This document shows, piece after piece, positions 1 to 11,273 of a stretch of 63,906 bases of DNA (its first letter is position 1; every line of letters begins with the position of its first letter). The stretch is from contig FTLJ01000633.1 in assembly GCA_900155495.1 (NCBI GenBank), positions 1-63,906 of the forward strand. The letters run 5' to 3'. The notes under the pieces were generated by a model. The model did not search any database and was not told the origin of the DNA. It was given only the letters and a program-made list of their open reading frames with translations. Source of the DNA: Porogramme epimiltina (lineage: Eukaryota; Basidiomycota; Agaricomycetes; Polyporales; Polyporaceae). A program made the translations under genes and the position numbers.

Positions 1-515
1 TAACTAATCAACCTATACCCTTCTAACAACCACATCTAGGATCCCATTCAGCCCCTCTACATGTTGGAGCATGGTTTTTCCAGTGACTCACTCGCGCGAA
101 CACCACTATCAGATAGTGTCTTGTACTGGTATATAGTGTCTTGTAGCTTGTCAAATGTACCCCACGCGTTTGCACCTGCCAAACGCGCCCCCCGTTGTGC
201 CGTCCGTTTGTCCCCACTCCGCTTGCTCCAACACTTCATTTTCATTTTTTCATGCTTACTATGTTGTGCACACTTAATACACATTGGTTACTTGCCATCA
301 CAAGTGTTGCCCCTTATGACTGTATTAGACACCCATAGACAGTGAGCAAGGGTCAAAACACAGTGAGCAGCCCATTTGAGGCAGCTCACAGCCACCTATA
401 TGCAGTAGCGCCCACTATAGAAGCTAATAAGCACTAGTGCAGTTAGATAGAGCCTATTAAAGGCATTGCATAGCCACCTGCACTAAATAGACGCTGATGA
501 GCAGTGAGCACACCC
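1..515. repeat. Dispersed repeat, copy A (runs off the left edge)
   Basis: This stretch matches 1605-1925 in the same orientation over several blocks, including the shared stretch around GTATTAGACACCCAT and the one around AGCAAGGGTCAAAACACA. The copies have drifted by scattered substitutions and small indels, so this is an old repeat. Copy A is longer mainly because a short inverted-repeat element sits at 62-233. Copy A begins inside the window edge, so its left boundary is unknown. No coding potential is visible. It could be a degenerate LTR or another non-autonomous repeat; two direct copies about 1.6 kb apart fit a solo or rearranged LTR pair, but no polymerase or gag sequence lies between them. 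Confidence 0.75.
62..233. mobile_element. MITE-like insertion with 10-bp perfect terminal inverted repeats
   Basis: The element starts with TGTTGGAGCA (62-71) and ends with the exact inverse TGCTCCAACA (224-233), and is 172 bp long. It has no open frame for a transposase. The paralogous repeat at 1605-1925 lacks this block: its sequence runs directly from the left flank to the right flank, so copy B serves as an empty site. No clear target-site duplication is seen; the flanks have drifted. Internally the motif ATAGTGTCTTGTA occurs twice. It is best read as a non-autonomous DNA transposon. Confidence 0.65.
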
Positions 516-1017
516 CTAAACACAGTGTGGAGGACCTAATAGGCAGCATAGAGGGTGTAGCACCCAGTGGGGAAGTGGCAGTGTGTGAGGTCAACCCAGC
601 GCTTGTGTAACCCTAGGTGGGGACCCTAACCAGAGCATGGGGTCTAGAGGATAAGTAAATTCTGTAGTGATTGATGGGAAAATGTTAGGAGGAGGTAAGC
701 TGAGTTTGAAGTGGGAGGTCATGTGAGACATATTAAGCATTACGCGCGTCTGGCTGGGAGCTCGGTCCATAAAGAACGATTAACTTTGTACCTCATTAAT
801 CGTAATAGGACGAGTTACCAGATTAGGTAGCGCGGTAGGCGCTCTACGGACATTTTCCTGGTGTATGTTTTGTTATTCTGCTTGATTGCTGGACACTCTT
901 TTTACTTCCATCTGTCTCGTATTTTGCTTCTGCTCACAGTACAATTTTTATATTACATAATTACTTCGCACAGGCTTGCTCACTGTTCTCGCTTGCATCT
1001 TGCCTGGTGGCTCCCTC

Positions 1018-1190
1018 ACCGTTGTTCTCCCAAACACATGCTGAGGTGAGCCACCGTCCCGTATCCGCTACCATATGCAGTGACTGATGTTACGTTAGAA
1101 TTGTATTTTCGCTTACCAGGTTAGCTTATTTGTAATCACACCGTTGTTCTCCTGAACACACGCTGAGAATTGTATTTTCGCTTACCAGCT
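1018..1190. repeat. Short interleaved direct repeats
   Basis: CCGTTGTTCTCC followed by AACACA and GCTGAG occurs at about 1018-1045 and again at about 1141-1168. A second unit, GAATTGTATTTTCGCTTACC, occurs at about 1099 and again right after the second copy of the first unit at about 1167. The order of the units suggests a local duplication inside a transposon remnant. No gene is visible here. Confidence 0.6.
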
Positions 1191-1372
1191 CAACCGCCTG
1201 CCACTCGTACCTCGCCACAGGGGGCTTACCTGGTGTGTCCCTACCCTTCCTGCAGTGATGGCCCTCCGGTTCTGTCGGGTTGTATTAGAGGACGAGTGGG
1301 GGCAGCAGAAGGAACGATGGAGGGGAGGAGCAGCAAGGATGAGGAGAAGGGTGCTAGAAGCGTAACACCTGT

Positions 1373-1530
1373 GCCAGTGGGTATCCGGTGGAGTACAGAT
1401 ATACCCACAGGTGGATAACCTGTGGATATAGGTAATATAACGCCCATATCCATACGGATATGGATATAGCTTTTGTTGAGGCGAAATCCGTGAGTACGGG
1501 TACGGATTACCCACAGATACACCCATGTTC
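1373..1530. repeat. Hairpin-rich repeat block
   Basis: The block holds several near-perfect inverted repeats. CCACAGGT and ACCTGTGG flank GGATA near 1408-1428. ATATCCATA and TATGGATAT flank CGGA near 1446-1467. Shorter GGGTA/TACCC words recur on both sides. The density of paired words suggests a structured repeat or a foldback element remnant rather than a gene. Confidence 0.5.
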
Positions 1531-1604
1531 AGCCTTACCTCATTTCCCTATAAATCCTGAAACACAATGCTTCTGATGCACATCTTATTTGACTTATAAC
1601 TGCT

Positions 1605-1925
1605 TAACTAATGAACCTACACCCTTTCATCTAGGATCCCATTTGGCCCCTTTACATTTCACTTTTTTATTCTTTATAATATTGCAAACCCTTACTACAC
1701 ACTACTTACTTGCTATTATAAGTATTGTCACTTATAACTGTATTAGACACCCATGGACAGTGAGCAAGGGTCAAAACACAATGAGCAGCCTGTTTGAGGC
1801 AGCCTATAGTTACCCATAGGCAGTAGTGCTCACTATAGGAGCTAATGAGCACCAGTGCACTCATATAAAGCATTGTATAGCCACTTATGCTCAATAGACG
1901 CTGGTGGACAGTGAGCAAGGTCAGG
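1605..1925. repeat. Dispersed repeat, copy B
   Basis: This is the second copy of the repeat seen at 1-515, in the same orientation. It lacks the 172-bp inverted-repeat insert of copy A and therefore represents the uninterrupted form. It is AT-rich and non-coding. Between this copy and the 3' end of the first gene (1926-2445) I see only AT-rich unique sequence with no supportable feature. Confidence 0.75.
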
Positions 1926-2445
1926 CCATCCCAACTTGGTGCCTTAAGCTTGCCCTTTATCTAAGGAACCTCTTTTCCTACCTTAGTGCTTACTTTAGAT
2001 ATGAATGTGCAGCTTAGCCAATAATTCTACTATTGTACAACAGGAATGCACTAGTAAAGTGCACTAGTCATGCGTAATAAACCCCAACTGTGCCCCTTTT
2101 AGTGAAAATCAACACTATTCACCATGAGAAAGTCTAATCTATATGCATGTATATGTAGAATATTACCAGCTGCACTCTGATTATAAACATTCTACAGTTG
2201 GTAAATAGTTTGTATCACATCTGCAAGTCCCATCACCACATATGCTCATTCACATAAAATAGAGTTCGAGACATCATCGGGTCGGTAACATGCTTCGACG
2301 TCGTCGTGCCTTCTCGAGGGGTGGCAGGGAATCCTCATGATCTGCTGGGACAGCCATACGAGCACTACGGTCACCCTCCTCATTGACTATTCCATCCAAC
2401 AGCAACGACGAAGTCCATGTTGTGATGGGTTAAGCAGACAGATAG

Positions 2446-5400
2446 TTAGATCTCGGCGCTGGGCATCCAGAGGGACAAGGGGCACTCACACGACACGTCC
2501 GCCGATCCCCCCGCAACGTAACTAGGCAACATTGAATTTGCTCCGGGCAAATGACTCGTGTGTGATGACTCGGAGGCGGGCGATAGAGTCGATTTGACGG
2601 GGGAGTAGTCCTTTGGCAACATCGACTTCCGTCTCTAAACACGGGGTAAATTTCGTCAACCCCTGATGATGCACGACTTCAATAATAACACACCTTATTC
2701 ACGCCAGCGACGTTCATCTTCTCGATATCCACAACATACGGAGACTCGTCCACCCTCTCATGCCTCTCAGCGCACTTGACGACCCAAGTTACGCCCACAA
2801 CGAGCGGCTTCGGATCATCAAGCATCCTGGCAGAAGAAGCGATCAGCGGGGGCGTCACGCGGCCCAAACATAAAAACGCACTTGTACCGCGAAATCGTGG
2901 TCGGACCTCCATCCTTGAAGACGATATGTGTACACCGCGGGCCCACGCGCACCGCGACCTGGACCGGAACGACATCAGTTACGAAGCCCTCAGTTCAAAG
3001 CGGATGACCACGCACCTTTGCACCCATATCCCTGAGCATGTCCGCAAACAACGTCCCCGCGCTCTCGACGCCGACGACGTCCACAAACACCCGACAATCC
3101 TTCAGCCATGTCCCGCCCGCGGGCTGCGCCTTCGCCTTCGCCTTTTTGCCCTCCGCACTGCCCTCGCCGTCTGCGACGGTGAGTGACGACCTGAGCGACG
3201 GCTCCTTGTACGACTTCGGCGGTGTCGACAGCGAACCCGTTGCAAGCCGCGTGTTGCGCGAGTGTGGCCTCGGCGGCGGTGCATCTTCGTCCTGGTCCCC
3301 TGCATCTGTACTCGCGCCCGCGGCCGTCGCGGAAGGCAGCCATGAACCGCTGACGGCGCGGCCCTTGCCCTTCGCATCGGTAGTGGCTGGAGAGAGGGTG
3401 CTTGGGAGAGCGGAGAGGCTCTGCGTGAGGAGGTGGCTCGCCATGCTCGCACGTCGGCTGGCGTTCCGCTGGGCCTCGCGCTTCTTCGCCTTCGCCTCTG
3501 CGTCTTCTGCGCGCGCCGGCGCATCTCCCTCCAGCGTGGACTTGTCTCCAACGCTGTCCTCGTCGTCGGACGCGAGGTCGCGGAGAACGTCGGCTGGTGC
3601 GTTACGGAGCCAGTCGTCAATCTTGTCGAAGGCCGATTTCTCCGCCGCCTCGCCCATTACTCCAAAGCCATCCAGCTCGACTGGCTCCTCCGCGACAATG
3701 CCCTCCATAGCATCCGCGCCGTCTTCCGCCCGGACAGAGCCCCCACCCTTGACGGGACTCCCGGCGACCGCAGGAAGCGAGCTAGGCTTGCTCACCTTTT
3801 GGGTCACCCTGCTCATGCCCAAAGTCCTCATCGCGAGCGTTCCCCGGCCTACACCAGACGCGCCCGCCCCGACATGCCCAACCCCGAAAAGCGGTCTGCT
3901 AAGCGGCGCGGCGCGTCCGCCGGCAGGTTTCTGAGCAATTCCTCGGGCGATACTTGCACCGGTAGGCCGTGCAAACCCAAGTGTTGTGGGGTTCGATCCC
4001 GGCTTAGACGTTGACAGACCTGAGCTTGTACCGACGAGCGTGCTGGAGACGTTCTGAAGCTGCGTTAAGCCGCCAGTTAGACGACATCGAATAAACATCA
4101 CGAACCTTGGAATCCGAGCTTAGGTTTGGTTTCGTCGCACCGTTGACCGCCAACCCGTGCGCCTTCGCAACGGACGACCTGGCCGCCGAGGCCATCGGAC
4201 CCGACGGACCTGTCGGCGCTTCCCGCCCTGTACTCCTCAGTCCGGACCTCGTACCCGCGGCGGGAGTCTTCGGAGGCAACATCAGTGTGGTTTGCTTGAG
4301 CTTCTTCTGACCATTGGCCGGAGCAGGAACCGCCTTGCCCTTCGCCTTGCCTTTGGCAGCCGAAGCCATGATCGGGATCGCACTCATCGACATCGACGAC
4401 GACGGTCGTGGCCGCTCCTTGCCCTTGCCCTTTGCGAGCGCCGTGTCGATGGCCTGGTGGTTTGACAACGAACTGTCGCCGTATGAGCTGTTCGAGAGGG
4501 TGCGATGGAAGCCCATACTAGTACTTGGGCGGGAGGGATCGTTGAGTAGCTCGAGGGCAGCACTGAGCTTGTTGAGGCTCAAGTTGGTCTCTGTGGCAGT
4601 CTGAGGCTCGTCGCTTGGGGACGGTGGTACGTCGGAGAGTGGAGAGAGGGGTTCCTCTACCTGAGCAAACGGCTCCTGCAATAGCTGGCTATCCATCACC
4701 TCGTCGGCATCTCGCTCCGTATCATCTGGTATGTTGGGGGCCCTATGTTCATGTGCAACCTCGACTTGCGGTACAGCTATGTCTTCATCAACGGGTATAT
4801 GCGTCGATAAACCCGGTACTCCGTCTTCCGCATCCTTCGGAGGAGCGAGAGGAGGAACCGCGGTGTCGGCTACCGGTTCAGACGTCGCAGGAGTAGCTAC
4901 CAACGCGGCGGGGGTGGAAACTTCGGAGGTTGACGTCGAGCTCGATGAGAGCACCGGGGGTGAAAAGAAAGAGTCCGGTAGCTTCGCATCATTGGCCTTC
5001 TGCTCCGTCTCGTCGACTACCTCTCGGGATCCCGTCACGACAACCAAACGTTGACCACTGCTCACCGGGCCAGGAGTCGACACATTCGATGTCCTCCCCG
5101 CCGTGGAACTTTGCTCAGCATCCGCACCCGTGGACGCGTTACGGACCTGGCCGCTCGGAGCCGGCTTGGGATCCGCGGCCACGTCCAGCACCGGCGTTGC
5201 CGAGAAGTTGAATGTGAAATCGAATGGGCCGGCGGGTGTGGGGATGGAACTAGACGAAGGAGGTTTCGCCGGGGTGGCTTTTGCGACCGAACTAGCTGTA
5301 GGTTGGGCGTATGATTGGGTGGGAATGGACATGGACCTCCGACGATGACGTTGGACATCGAATGTGCCCGACTGTGTAGAAGCAGTGGGCTCGGGAGGAT

Positions 5401-6721
5401 GAACGGACCTGGCGCGGGGGGTCGGTAGCGGTTGAGGGATTTGAGAGGGTCGAACGCGCGGGGTAGGTGGAGGTTGCGGTGTCTCGCGAGGAGGTCGAGG
5501 CGGAAGTTGCGAGTCCGTGGGATGGCTGGCATCGGATGCGAGACGGTCCTTGGAGGAAGCGGCTTGCACAGACTTGGGGCGCCGTCTAAGCGGGTTAGAA
5601 CTCGGTTCCACTGTATCGTGAAGGTCGTTAATATGGACACTCGGAGGCGGATGGGGTCGCAGAGAGGAGAGCAACTTACATAGAGCCTGAAACAAATCCA
5701 AGGCCGGGTCAGGCTGGGACTTGGGAATGGATCCCACGTTCTTCGGAGGCTTGATGATAGTACGCCCGAGAAGGACCTTCTTGTCGCTTGAATGCCGGAT
5801 CTTCTTGGGAGGGGGTTCTGCAGCTGAGGGTTGTTTCGACTTCATACGAGACTTGATGCCAGTAGGCTTAGGAAGGGAACTTTCCCTTGAGTCCTTGATG
5901 CGCGGGTGAACGGGGACGGGGACGGAGGGAGGCGGCTTGCTGGGACCAGGACGTGGAGGAACAAGGGCAGCGACGCGAGCTGTGGAGGTCGGAGGCTTGG
6001 GATTGTGAGGCTGAGGCGGGGGCTGAGGAAGGGGTGAAGGGCTGGGGCGAGGAGTGATGTCGTCGTCGATTGGGGACAGTTCGGACATGGGAGAGTCGGG
6101 GGTGAGTGGAGTGAGCGTTGAAGTAGGAGAATCGGGGGGCTGAGGAGCATCGGAGCTGTTGAGAGGGGGATTAGGGTGGTGGAAGGAGTAGGTTGGAGAG
6201 GTGGGAAGGGGAGAGGGAGGATGATCGGCCAGCGGGAAGGAGCGAGGGTCTGGAGGAACGGAAGCGATGCGAAGCTTGTGAGGGGAGCGTCTTGGGGAAC
6301 GCTGTGGAGAGGGCGGGAGATTATTGAGATCTATGAGGGGTATGCCGGGAGTGGGGGCGGGGGGGACCGACTGGGCGCGGCGGTAGGGAGACTGAGATGA
6401 AGCGGGGTGGGGTGGAGGACGGGCGGATAGTTTGGCGATGGGGAAGATGCGCTCATGGCGGGGCCGCTTGGGGTCGCGCTCGGGCAGGGAGGTGGGCTCC
6501 TTTGGAGGCGAGAAGGGCCGCTTGAGCGGGGGAGTAGACTCGGGAGGGTGCGTGGGCGGAGGCGGGGGCACGGCGAGAGGCTCGGAGAGGACGGGGCTGT
6601 CAGAGGACGAACCGAGCTTGCGGGCGGTGCGGGCCTGCTTGAGAGGCGAGTCTGCGAGGTTGAAGACAAAGGCGTCGAGGGTAGTCTGTGAGCGGGTGCG
6701 CTTGCTGCCCGAGTCGGCCAT
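2446..6721 (-). CDS. BRCT-domain protein with N-terminal PIP-like motif
   Basis: The protein is about 1,329 residues from six exons. Inferred introns are 5611-5679, 4060-4105, 2959-3015, 2827-2881 and 2635-2693. Most of it is disordered and rich in Pro, Ser and basic residues. The C-terminal ~150 residues form one BRCT domain: a start at WLKDCRVFVDVVG, then CTHIVFKDG, then LVVGVTWVVKCAERHERVDE, followed by NVAGVNKRRKSMLPK. BRCT domains bind phosphopeptides in DNA repair and checkpoint proteins. I chose the start at 6721 because it begins a chain (MADSGSKRTRSQTTLDAF) carrying QTTLDAFV at residues 12-19, close to a PCNA-interacting peptide; the frame stays open further upstream but only into Pro/Arg runs. 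A second QTTL follows a KKLK stretch. The 69-nt intron is in frame and is called from its GTAAGT donor. The stop could move if the GTGAGT near 2481 is a further donor. A nuclear replication or repair role is inferred. Confidence 0.8.
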
Positions 6722-7738
6722 AGGAGACGATGGGCGAGGCGGAGGCGGGGGTGGAGGTGGAGGTGGGCGGCGAGGACGAGGCCGAGCTCGACGGGGAGAA
6801 AGACGCGGTCCGATCGCCAACCACGCCTCACGCGCCGTCCGTCCTTGTTTTCCCGCCACTCCCCCAGCACACGTGACACGCGTCTGTCGCGTCCCGTCAC
6901 GGCTCACGCCCCGTCACGGCCCTCCTCCAGCCCCCGCCATCCGCTCGTCGACCGCTCCGAGTGCCTGCAATCCAACGCCAGCCTAGGCCAAGCTCTAGCC
7001 AGCCTTTCCAACCCTCTCATCCCTCTCATCCGTCCCCGCGCGGCCACCATTTCATCCGTGATCGCCGCCATATAGCCGGCGAGTAATCACCACCCCCGAG
7101 CCTGAAACCCCCACACCCTACAGTTCGCCTTTCGACAGCTATGACAGGTGTTCAAGAACGATCCTCGTTTTATTCAGCTCGACAGACGTCCTTCTTTTTC
7201 TCTCCGTGTGCGTACCTCTCGATGGCCTTTATCGCCACGCCAGTCCACCCCTACAAACCCCTCGTCACCCTCCCCAGACTTCGCACCCCTTTCGAGGACC
7301 CCGACTCGACGACGTGGACGATCGTGAATGATGCCGCGAGTATCCCCACGTTTGACAGAGGGCGCATCTCGAGGGGGCTCCGTGGCGGTCGTAGATAGCA
7401 TCCCCCGCCGACGTCCGTCTCACTCCACGACCTGTACTCTGCCACGTGAAATCATCGTATCATCATCGCCGTCCTGAAACCGAATGCGTGACAGAACAAT
7501 CATACAGTACATCTATCATACATGTCGTACGTGTACAGGAAACGGTGTAAAGCCTCGGACAGGAGGCTGCGCGTCCGCCTATCGTATACCAGCGACAACA
7601 CATATGCGCCCGTCGAGAGAAGCCCGCCGCAGTTGAGAATGCGTAAGACAAGCCTCACGATGCAAGCACCCCGTGAGGCTGCTCCAGCAACCGTGAGACG
7701 CCCCCGCCCTCGCCCGCTGGGGAAAACTCGAAAGTTAA
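6722..7738. other. Intergenic, no supported gene
   Basis: About 1 kb lies between the start of the BRCT gene and the end of the next minus-strand gene. It presumably carries the BRCT gene promoter. An 85-codon plus-strand frame at 7141-7398 has no recognisable domain and no supporting splice structure, so I left it out. Confidence 0.5.
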
Positions 7739-9560
7739 CTAGCGAATGATGCCCGTACCGGAGGTAGATGAGACCGTCAGCGCCGTAGAAAGGATATATG
7801 CGCATACGGAAAGCACAACCCCGGTCGTGACCCGGAAAGACCGAACAGCATCAAAAGCAGCGTGGCCGTTGACGATGAGATGGGCGAATAGCACATTGTA
7901 ACGAACATCTGTCAGTTCACAGCAAGATGCGTCGCAAACCGGAATATAGCACTCACCCCGACGTGTTTCATAAACCTGTTGAGATATTGTTCTCGCGACC
8001 TGGCCGCGACCGGGTCGCGAGAACCGTTCGCGGCGCTGCCGGCGTTGTTGACTGGCGTCGGCGGGAGTTTCTTACCCGTACCCTTCGCCGTGGCCGGGCT
8101 GCTCCGTTTCCCATCAGCCTTCCGCCCCTTGGCCGCCTCGTCCTCCACTTGCTCTCGCTTCTTCTCTCCGTCGTTCCTCTTGAGAGCGTACTCCTTCACC
8201 AACGTCCGCACATCTGCTTGGCTCAAGCTAACGAGCTCCGCCACACTCTGCGGGAAGAGCGGCGAAACGCCCGTTGGCGAGCCACCCCCGGCGCCGCCAC
8301 CCATGCTTGACGCACTAGCCGCTCGCAACCCAGCAGGATCGGTGACCACCGAGAGCTTGCTGGCCTTCTTGCCCAGCGATTTCTCAGAGGTGCTGCCGCC
8401 ACTTCCGCTTCCGACAGTCGCGCCTGTGGTTGAACCGCCCCCGCTACCCGGGGTGGCCTCGGGGGGTGCGGGTTGGTGAGGAGGGAGGGGGAGTAGAAGC
8501 GGACGTAGGGGTGCGTGGAGCTGGTCGCTCTTGATGAAGTGGTTATAACGTCTTGCCTCTCTGTTGGGACCGCGCATCACGCGCAGTCATGAATGCGACG
8601 ACGCCGAGAATACGTCACCAGCGATGGAAGATGTAAAAAAGATCAGAAGAAACATTGAATGTTGTTAGCCTAGACACGTGACATGACATACGACCAACGT
8701 ACCCATTGTGAAGGGCGATCTTGGCTTCTGCAATCCGTCGTTGACATAAAGCCAACTCCTCCCGGATATTTGGATGCCTCTTCGACATCTGATTCCGAAC
8801 CTTGATGGGACAGATAGTGCACTGATTCAGACCGCGATATGGCACAAGGCTAGTGGGAATAAAGAAACACACCTCTTCCTTTACGCGATGTTCAACCTCT
8901 TGATGGACGATCCGAGAGACCATCTCGTTGATGACCGGCTGTAAGACCGCTTGAATCGCGGATCGGAGGGTCGAATCCAAAAGTCTTTCTTCAAAGGCCT
9001 GCAATTCCGCCTCTTGTCCTCCCCGCCGAGCCTCTAACTCTCGCTGCGTCATTTCGATCTGTATACAGTCATGAACCGTCTGTCAGAAACAACACTGAAA
9101 CACGAAGCGCACCTGTCCGATTGCGGTTGAAGTGGGACCAAGCGATGTCACAGTCGCCAACTGTGCCCCTAAGGCATCGAATATCTCGCCAGATGCTTTG
9201 AGGGTGGCGAGGAGTCGCTCGGCCAGGTCCGACGTCGCTTCTGCGACGGCAGGATCGTATAACGTGGCGTTGTCCCTAGTAGGCGGCGTCTGCTCCTGCT
9301 CGACGTCTTGTTGGCTCTGAGCAGCTCCCCCGGTCCCCGTAGGGAGAGCGTTCCTGCGATCCTCCGGGCTCGGCGGCGGGGAGGGCGGTGCCGTATGCGT
9401 CTGGGCATTCGCGGAGTTGGAGGGGGAAGGATCGTGGGTGGACGTCAAATCAGCGATTTCATAGACGATCGCGACGATCACATACCTGCGTGCTCGGCTC
9501 TGGTGCCTTCTGAGGCTGACCGTTCGCGCTCGCGCGAGATTTCTTGTGGGCACTAGGCAT
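7739..9560 (-). CDS. Unknown protein with helical centre and hydrophobic C terminus
   Basis: I do not recognise this family. Six exons (introns 9401-9485, 9059-9112, 8801-8872, 8561-8702, 7909-7952) give 474 residues starting MPSAHKKSRASANGQ. The first 130 residues are Pro/Gln/Thr-rich. Residues ~130-220 look helical and charged: EMTQRELEARRGG, then AVLQPVINEMVSRIVHQEVE, then REELALCQRRIAEAKIALHN. A Gly/Ser-rich linker and a Lys-rich segment follow. The last ~55 residues are hydrophobic, with VRYNVLFAHLIVNGHAAFDA and TTGVVLSVCAYILSTALTVS, and could be one or two membrane segments. The last join uses GTGCTA as donor because it keeps this hydrophobic tail in frame; the GTGAGT four bases upstream would read into another frame. 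A tail-anchored or membrane-associated coiled-coil protein is my inference. Confidence 0.65.
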
Positions 9561-10565
9561 AATTCAATAAGGGATGGGGGGTGGAACCCAGGTAGCGAGG
9601 GCGCGGGGTGTTGATATAGTGCTCGTCGAGAGCTGGGAGAGGGGCCTCTACCTATCGATGAGGCAATAAATAGGGTGCTACAGCATCCCATAGATACCCA
9701 TGACGCGCCCACGATCGTGTAAGGCCCAGTCGTGTGCTGCGGTAGAAGGGGCGGCGTCGTTTAGACTCTGAGTTCTCGGGACTTGTTCCGACAACGTGGT
9801 GAGCGCGGATGCTGCTAACGGGCCGTAAAGAACCTGTTTGGCCCGCCCATGCTCCTTGTAAACGGGCCGAACTGCTGGACGGAATCCTCTGTGCGACTTC
9901 ACGACGCTCCTCGAAGTTGACGGAGCGGATGGAGGGTGGCGGAGTTGTCACTGCGTCACCCGCGGTGCGGCGGAAAGGAAGGACTTCTCTGTCCCTCAGA
10001 GGACAATAAATGGCGATGCCAGTACGCGCCGCCTGGCCACGACGGCGTTAAAAAGACCACGAGTGTAGCCTCGAGGTCTAGAATGGGCTTCACATCCACG
10101 GAAGAAGCACCAGCGGCTCCTCCGATCGTCCTTGGGCAGGGCAAAGGGTCCTGTGCTGCATGCCGCGTGTCACTTATCCCTTCGGAAGTAGAACGTGACA
10201 ACACGGGCACTCACCAGTGGGCATCGCCATGGGCGGAGGAAGGTGGATGATAGACGCCCACAGATGACGCGGCCAGCCGCACGCACGCGATTGACACTGC
10301 GTCGTCACCTTCCTCGGTGTGTAGCGAGGCACGACTTGTATTGCTTTGTGGTCATAGGCCCCGGGGTTACCGCGGCATCCACACATTGGCCGGCCCCTCA
10401 TCCGGGCTTCATTTGGGCCAGCGTATGAGGCAGAGTGACGGCAGTCTTGCAGAACATTCCGAGGACCGTGGCGGTTACGGCGCCCACATCGCCCTGCGGC
10501 ACTCGATGCTACGACTATACATAATTACACTGAGTACATATAGAACAGGTTCGGCCACAGGGACA
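9561..10565. other. Intergenic, no supported gene
   Basis: I see no conserved frame or RNA gene in this kilobase. Open frames of up to ~100 codons occur on both strands but have low-complexity or arbitrary translations. It lies between the start of the unknown gene on its left and the end of the PriA-like gene on its right, so it should hold the former's promoter and the latter's 3' flank. Confidence 0.5.
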
Positions 10566-11273
10566 CTAGAACCCGACGAACACGCATCTCGTACGATCTA
10601 GGGATACCTCGAAGCCCTCCTGGCAGGTCCACACCATGCATGATCCTCGCACGCATTCCACCTCGTCTACGCCGACAATGGTTGTGCAGTCCTTGCCCCA
10701 GGGAGAAAATGCGTCAAGCGGCGTTGAACATCCGCCACCTGCCAACAGGACATTGTCAACTACTGCTCCTTGACCACGAAAAGGCCCTGGTTGACAGAGC
10801 GCAGTGTGCATAGCACACCGTACTGCGCGAAACATGCTATAAACGACTAACAAAGACAGACACTCACAGCTCTGTTCGTCTTTTGTGGTGTCGACGCACT
10901 GCCAGCGCGGCGCGCGCTCCACCCAGCGCTTGCCGTACACCCCACACGCGGTTTGGCCACGCGGGCACATCGTGCGGCGACGCGGCGCGGACACCGCTAC
11001 GCCGTTCCACTCCCAGCGCCGGCGCGGGGCGGCGATGATCTGCAGAGGTGCGTCTGCGGCCGACGCGTCGCTCGCGCAGCGCGCGCGCGGCACGCACTGG
11101 CCACCGCATAGCGTATATCCGTCCGACTCGTCGCAGGCGCAGCGCGTCGGCGCGTCGACGGGACTGGGAAGGAAGCCGTTCGGACATAGGAAGCCGCAAG
11201 GATTGGAAGGAGTACAGGCTGGCACAGCGCGTGGAGGGTACGTGCATTCCTCAACGTTGGGATCACTGAGAAT
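10566..11273 (-). CDS. priA: PriA-like cysteine-rich protein (5' end not resolved)
   Basis: The protein resembles PriA, a cysteine-rich family first found as developmentally expressed in fruiting Lentinula. Evidence is the cysteine spacing: DPNVEECTYPP, NPCGFLCPNGF, TLCGGQCVP, CPRGQTACGVYG, WQCVDTTKDEQSCGGCSTP, FSPWGKDCTTIVGVDEVEC and CQEGFEVSLDRTRC. One 129-nt intron (10739-10867) splits a Cys codon; without it the frame reads into unrelated sequence. The stop is TAG at 10566-10568. The visible coding starts after a splice acceptor at 11274 just before DPNVEEC, because a stop codon lies immediately upstream in frame. A first exon with the expected secretion signal must lie further upstream, but I could not identify it; a donor near 11353 (GTAACG) is one option. 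Secreted or wall-associated location is inferred from the family. Confidence 0.8.
   Translation of the reverse strand: MLSDPNVEECTYPPRAVPACTPSNPCGFLCPNGFLPSPVDAPTRCACDESDGYTLCGGQCVPRARCASDASAADAPLQIIAAPRRRWEWNGVAVSAPRRRTMCPRGQTACGVYGKRWVERAPRWQCVDTTKDEQSCECLSLLVVYSMFRAVRCAMHTALCQPGPFRGQGAVVDNVLLAGGGCSTPLDAFSPWGKDCTTIVGVDEVECVRGSCMVWTCQEGFEVSLDRTRCVFVGF

Noticed and set aside
1..2445. Possible intact LTR retrotransposon
   Set aside because: The direct repeats are diverged and no gag, protease, integrase or reverse transcriptase frame lies between them.
3038..3934. 298-codon plus-strand open frame
   Set aside because: It is the antisense shadow of the GC-rich BRCT gene; the minus frame has the BRCT domain and consistent splicing.
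7141..7398. 85-codon plus-strand frame
   Set aside because: No recognisable domain, no splice support, and it sits in the expected promoter of the BRCT gene.
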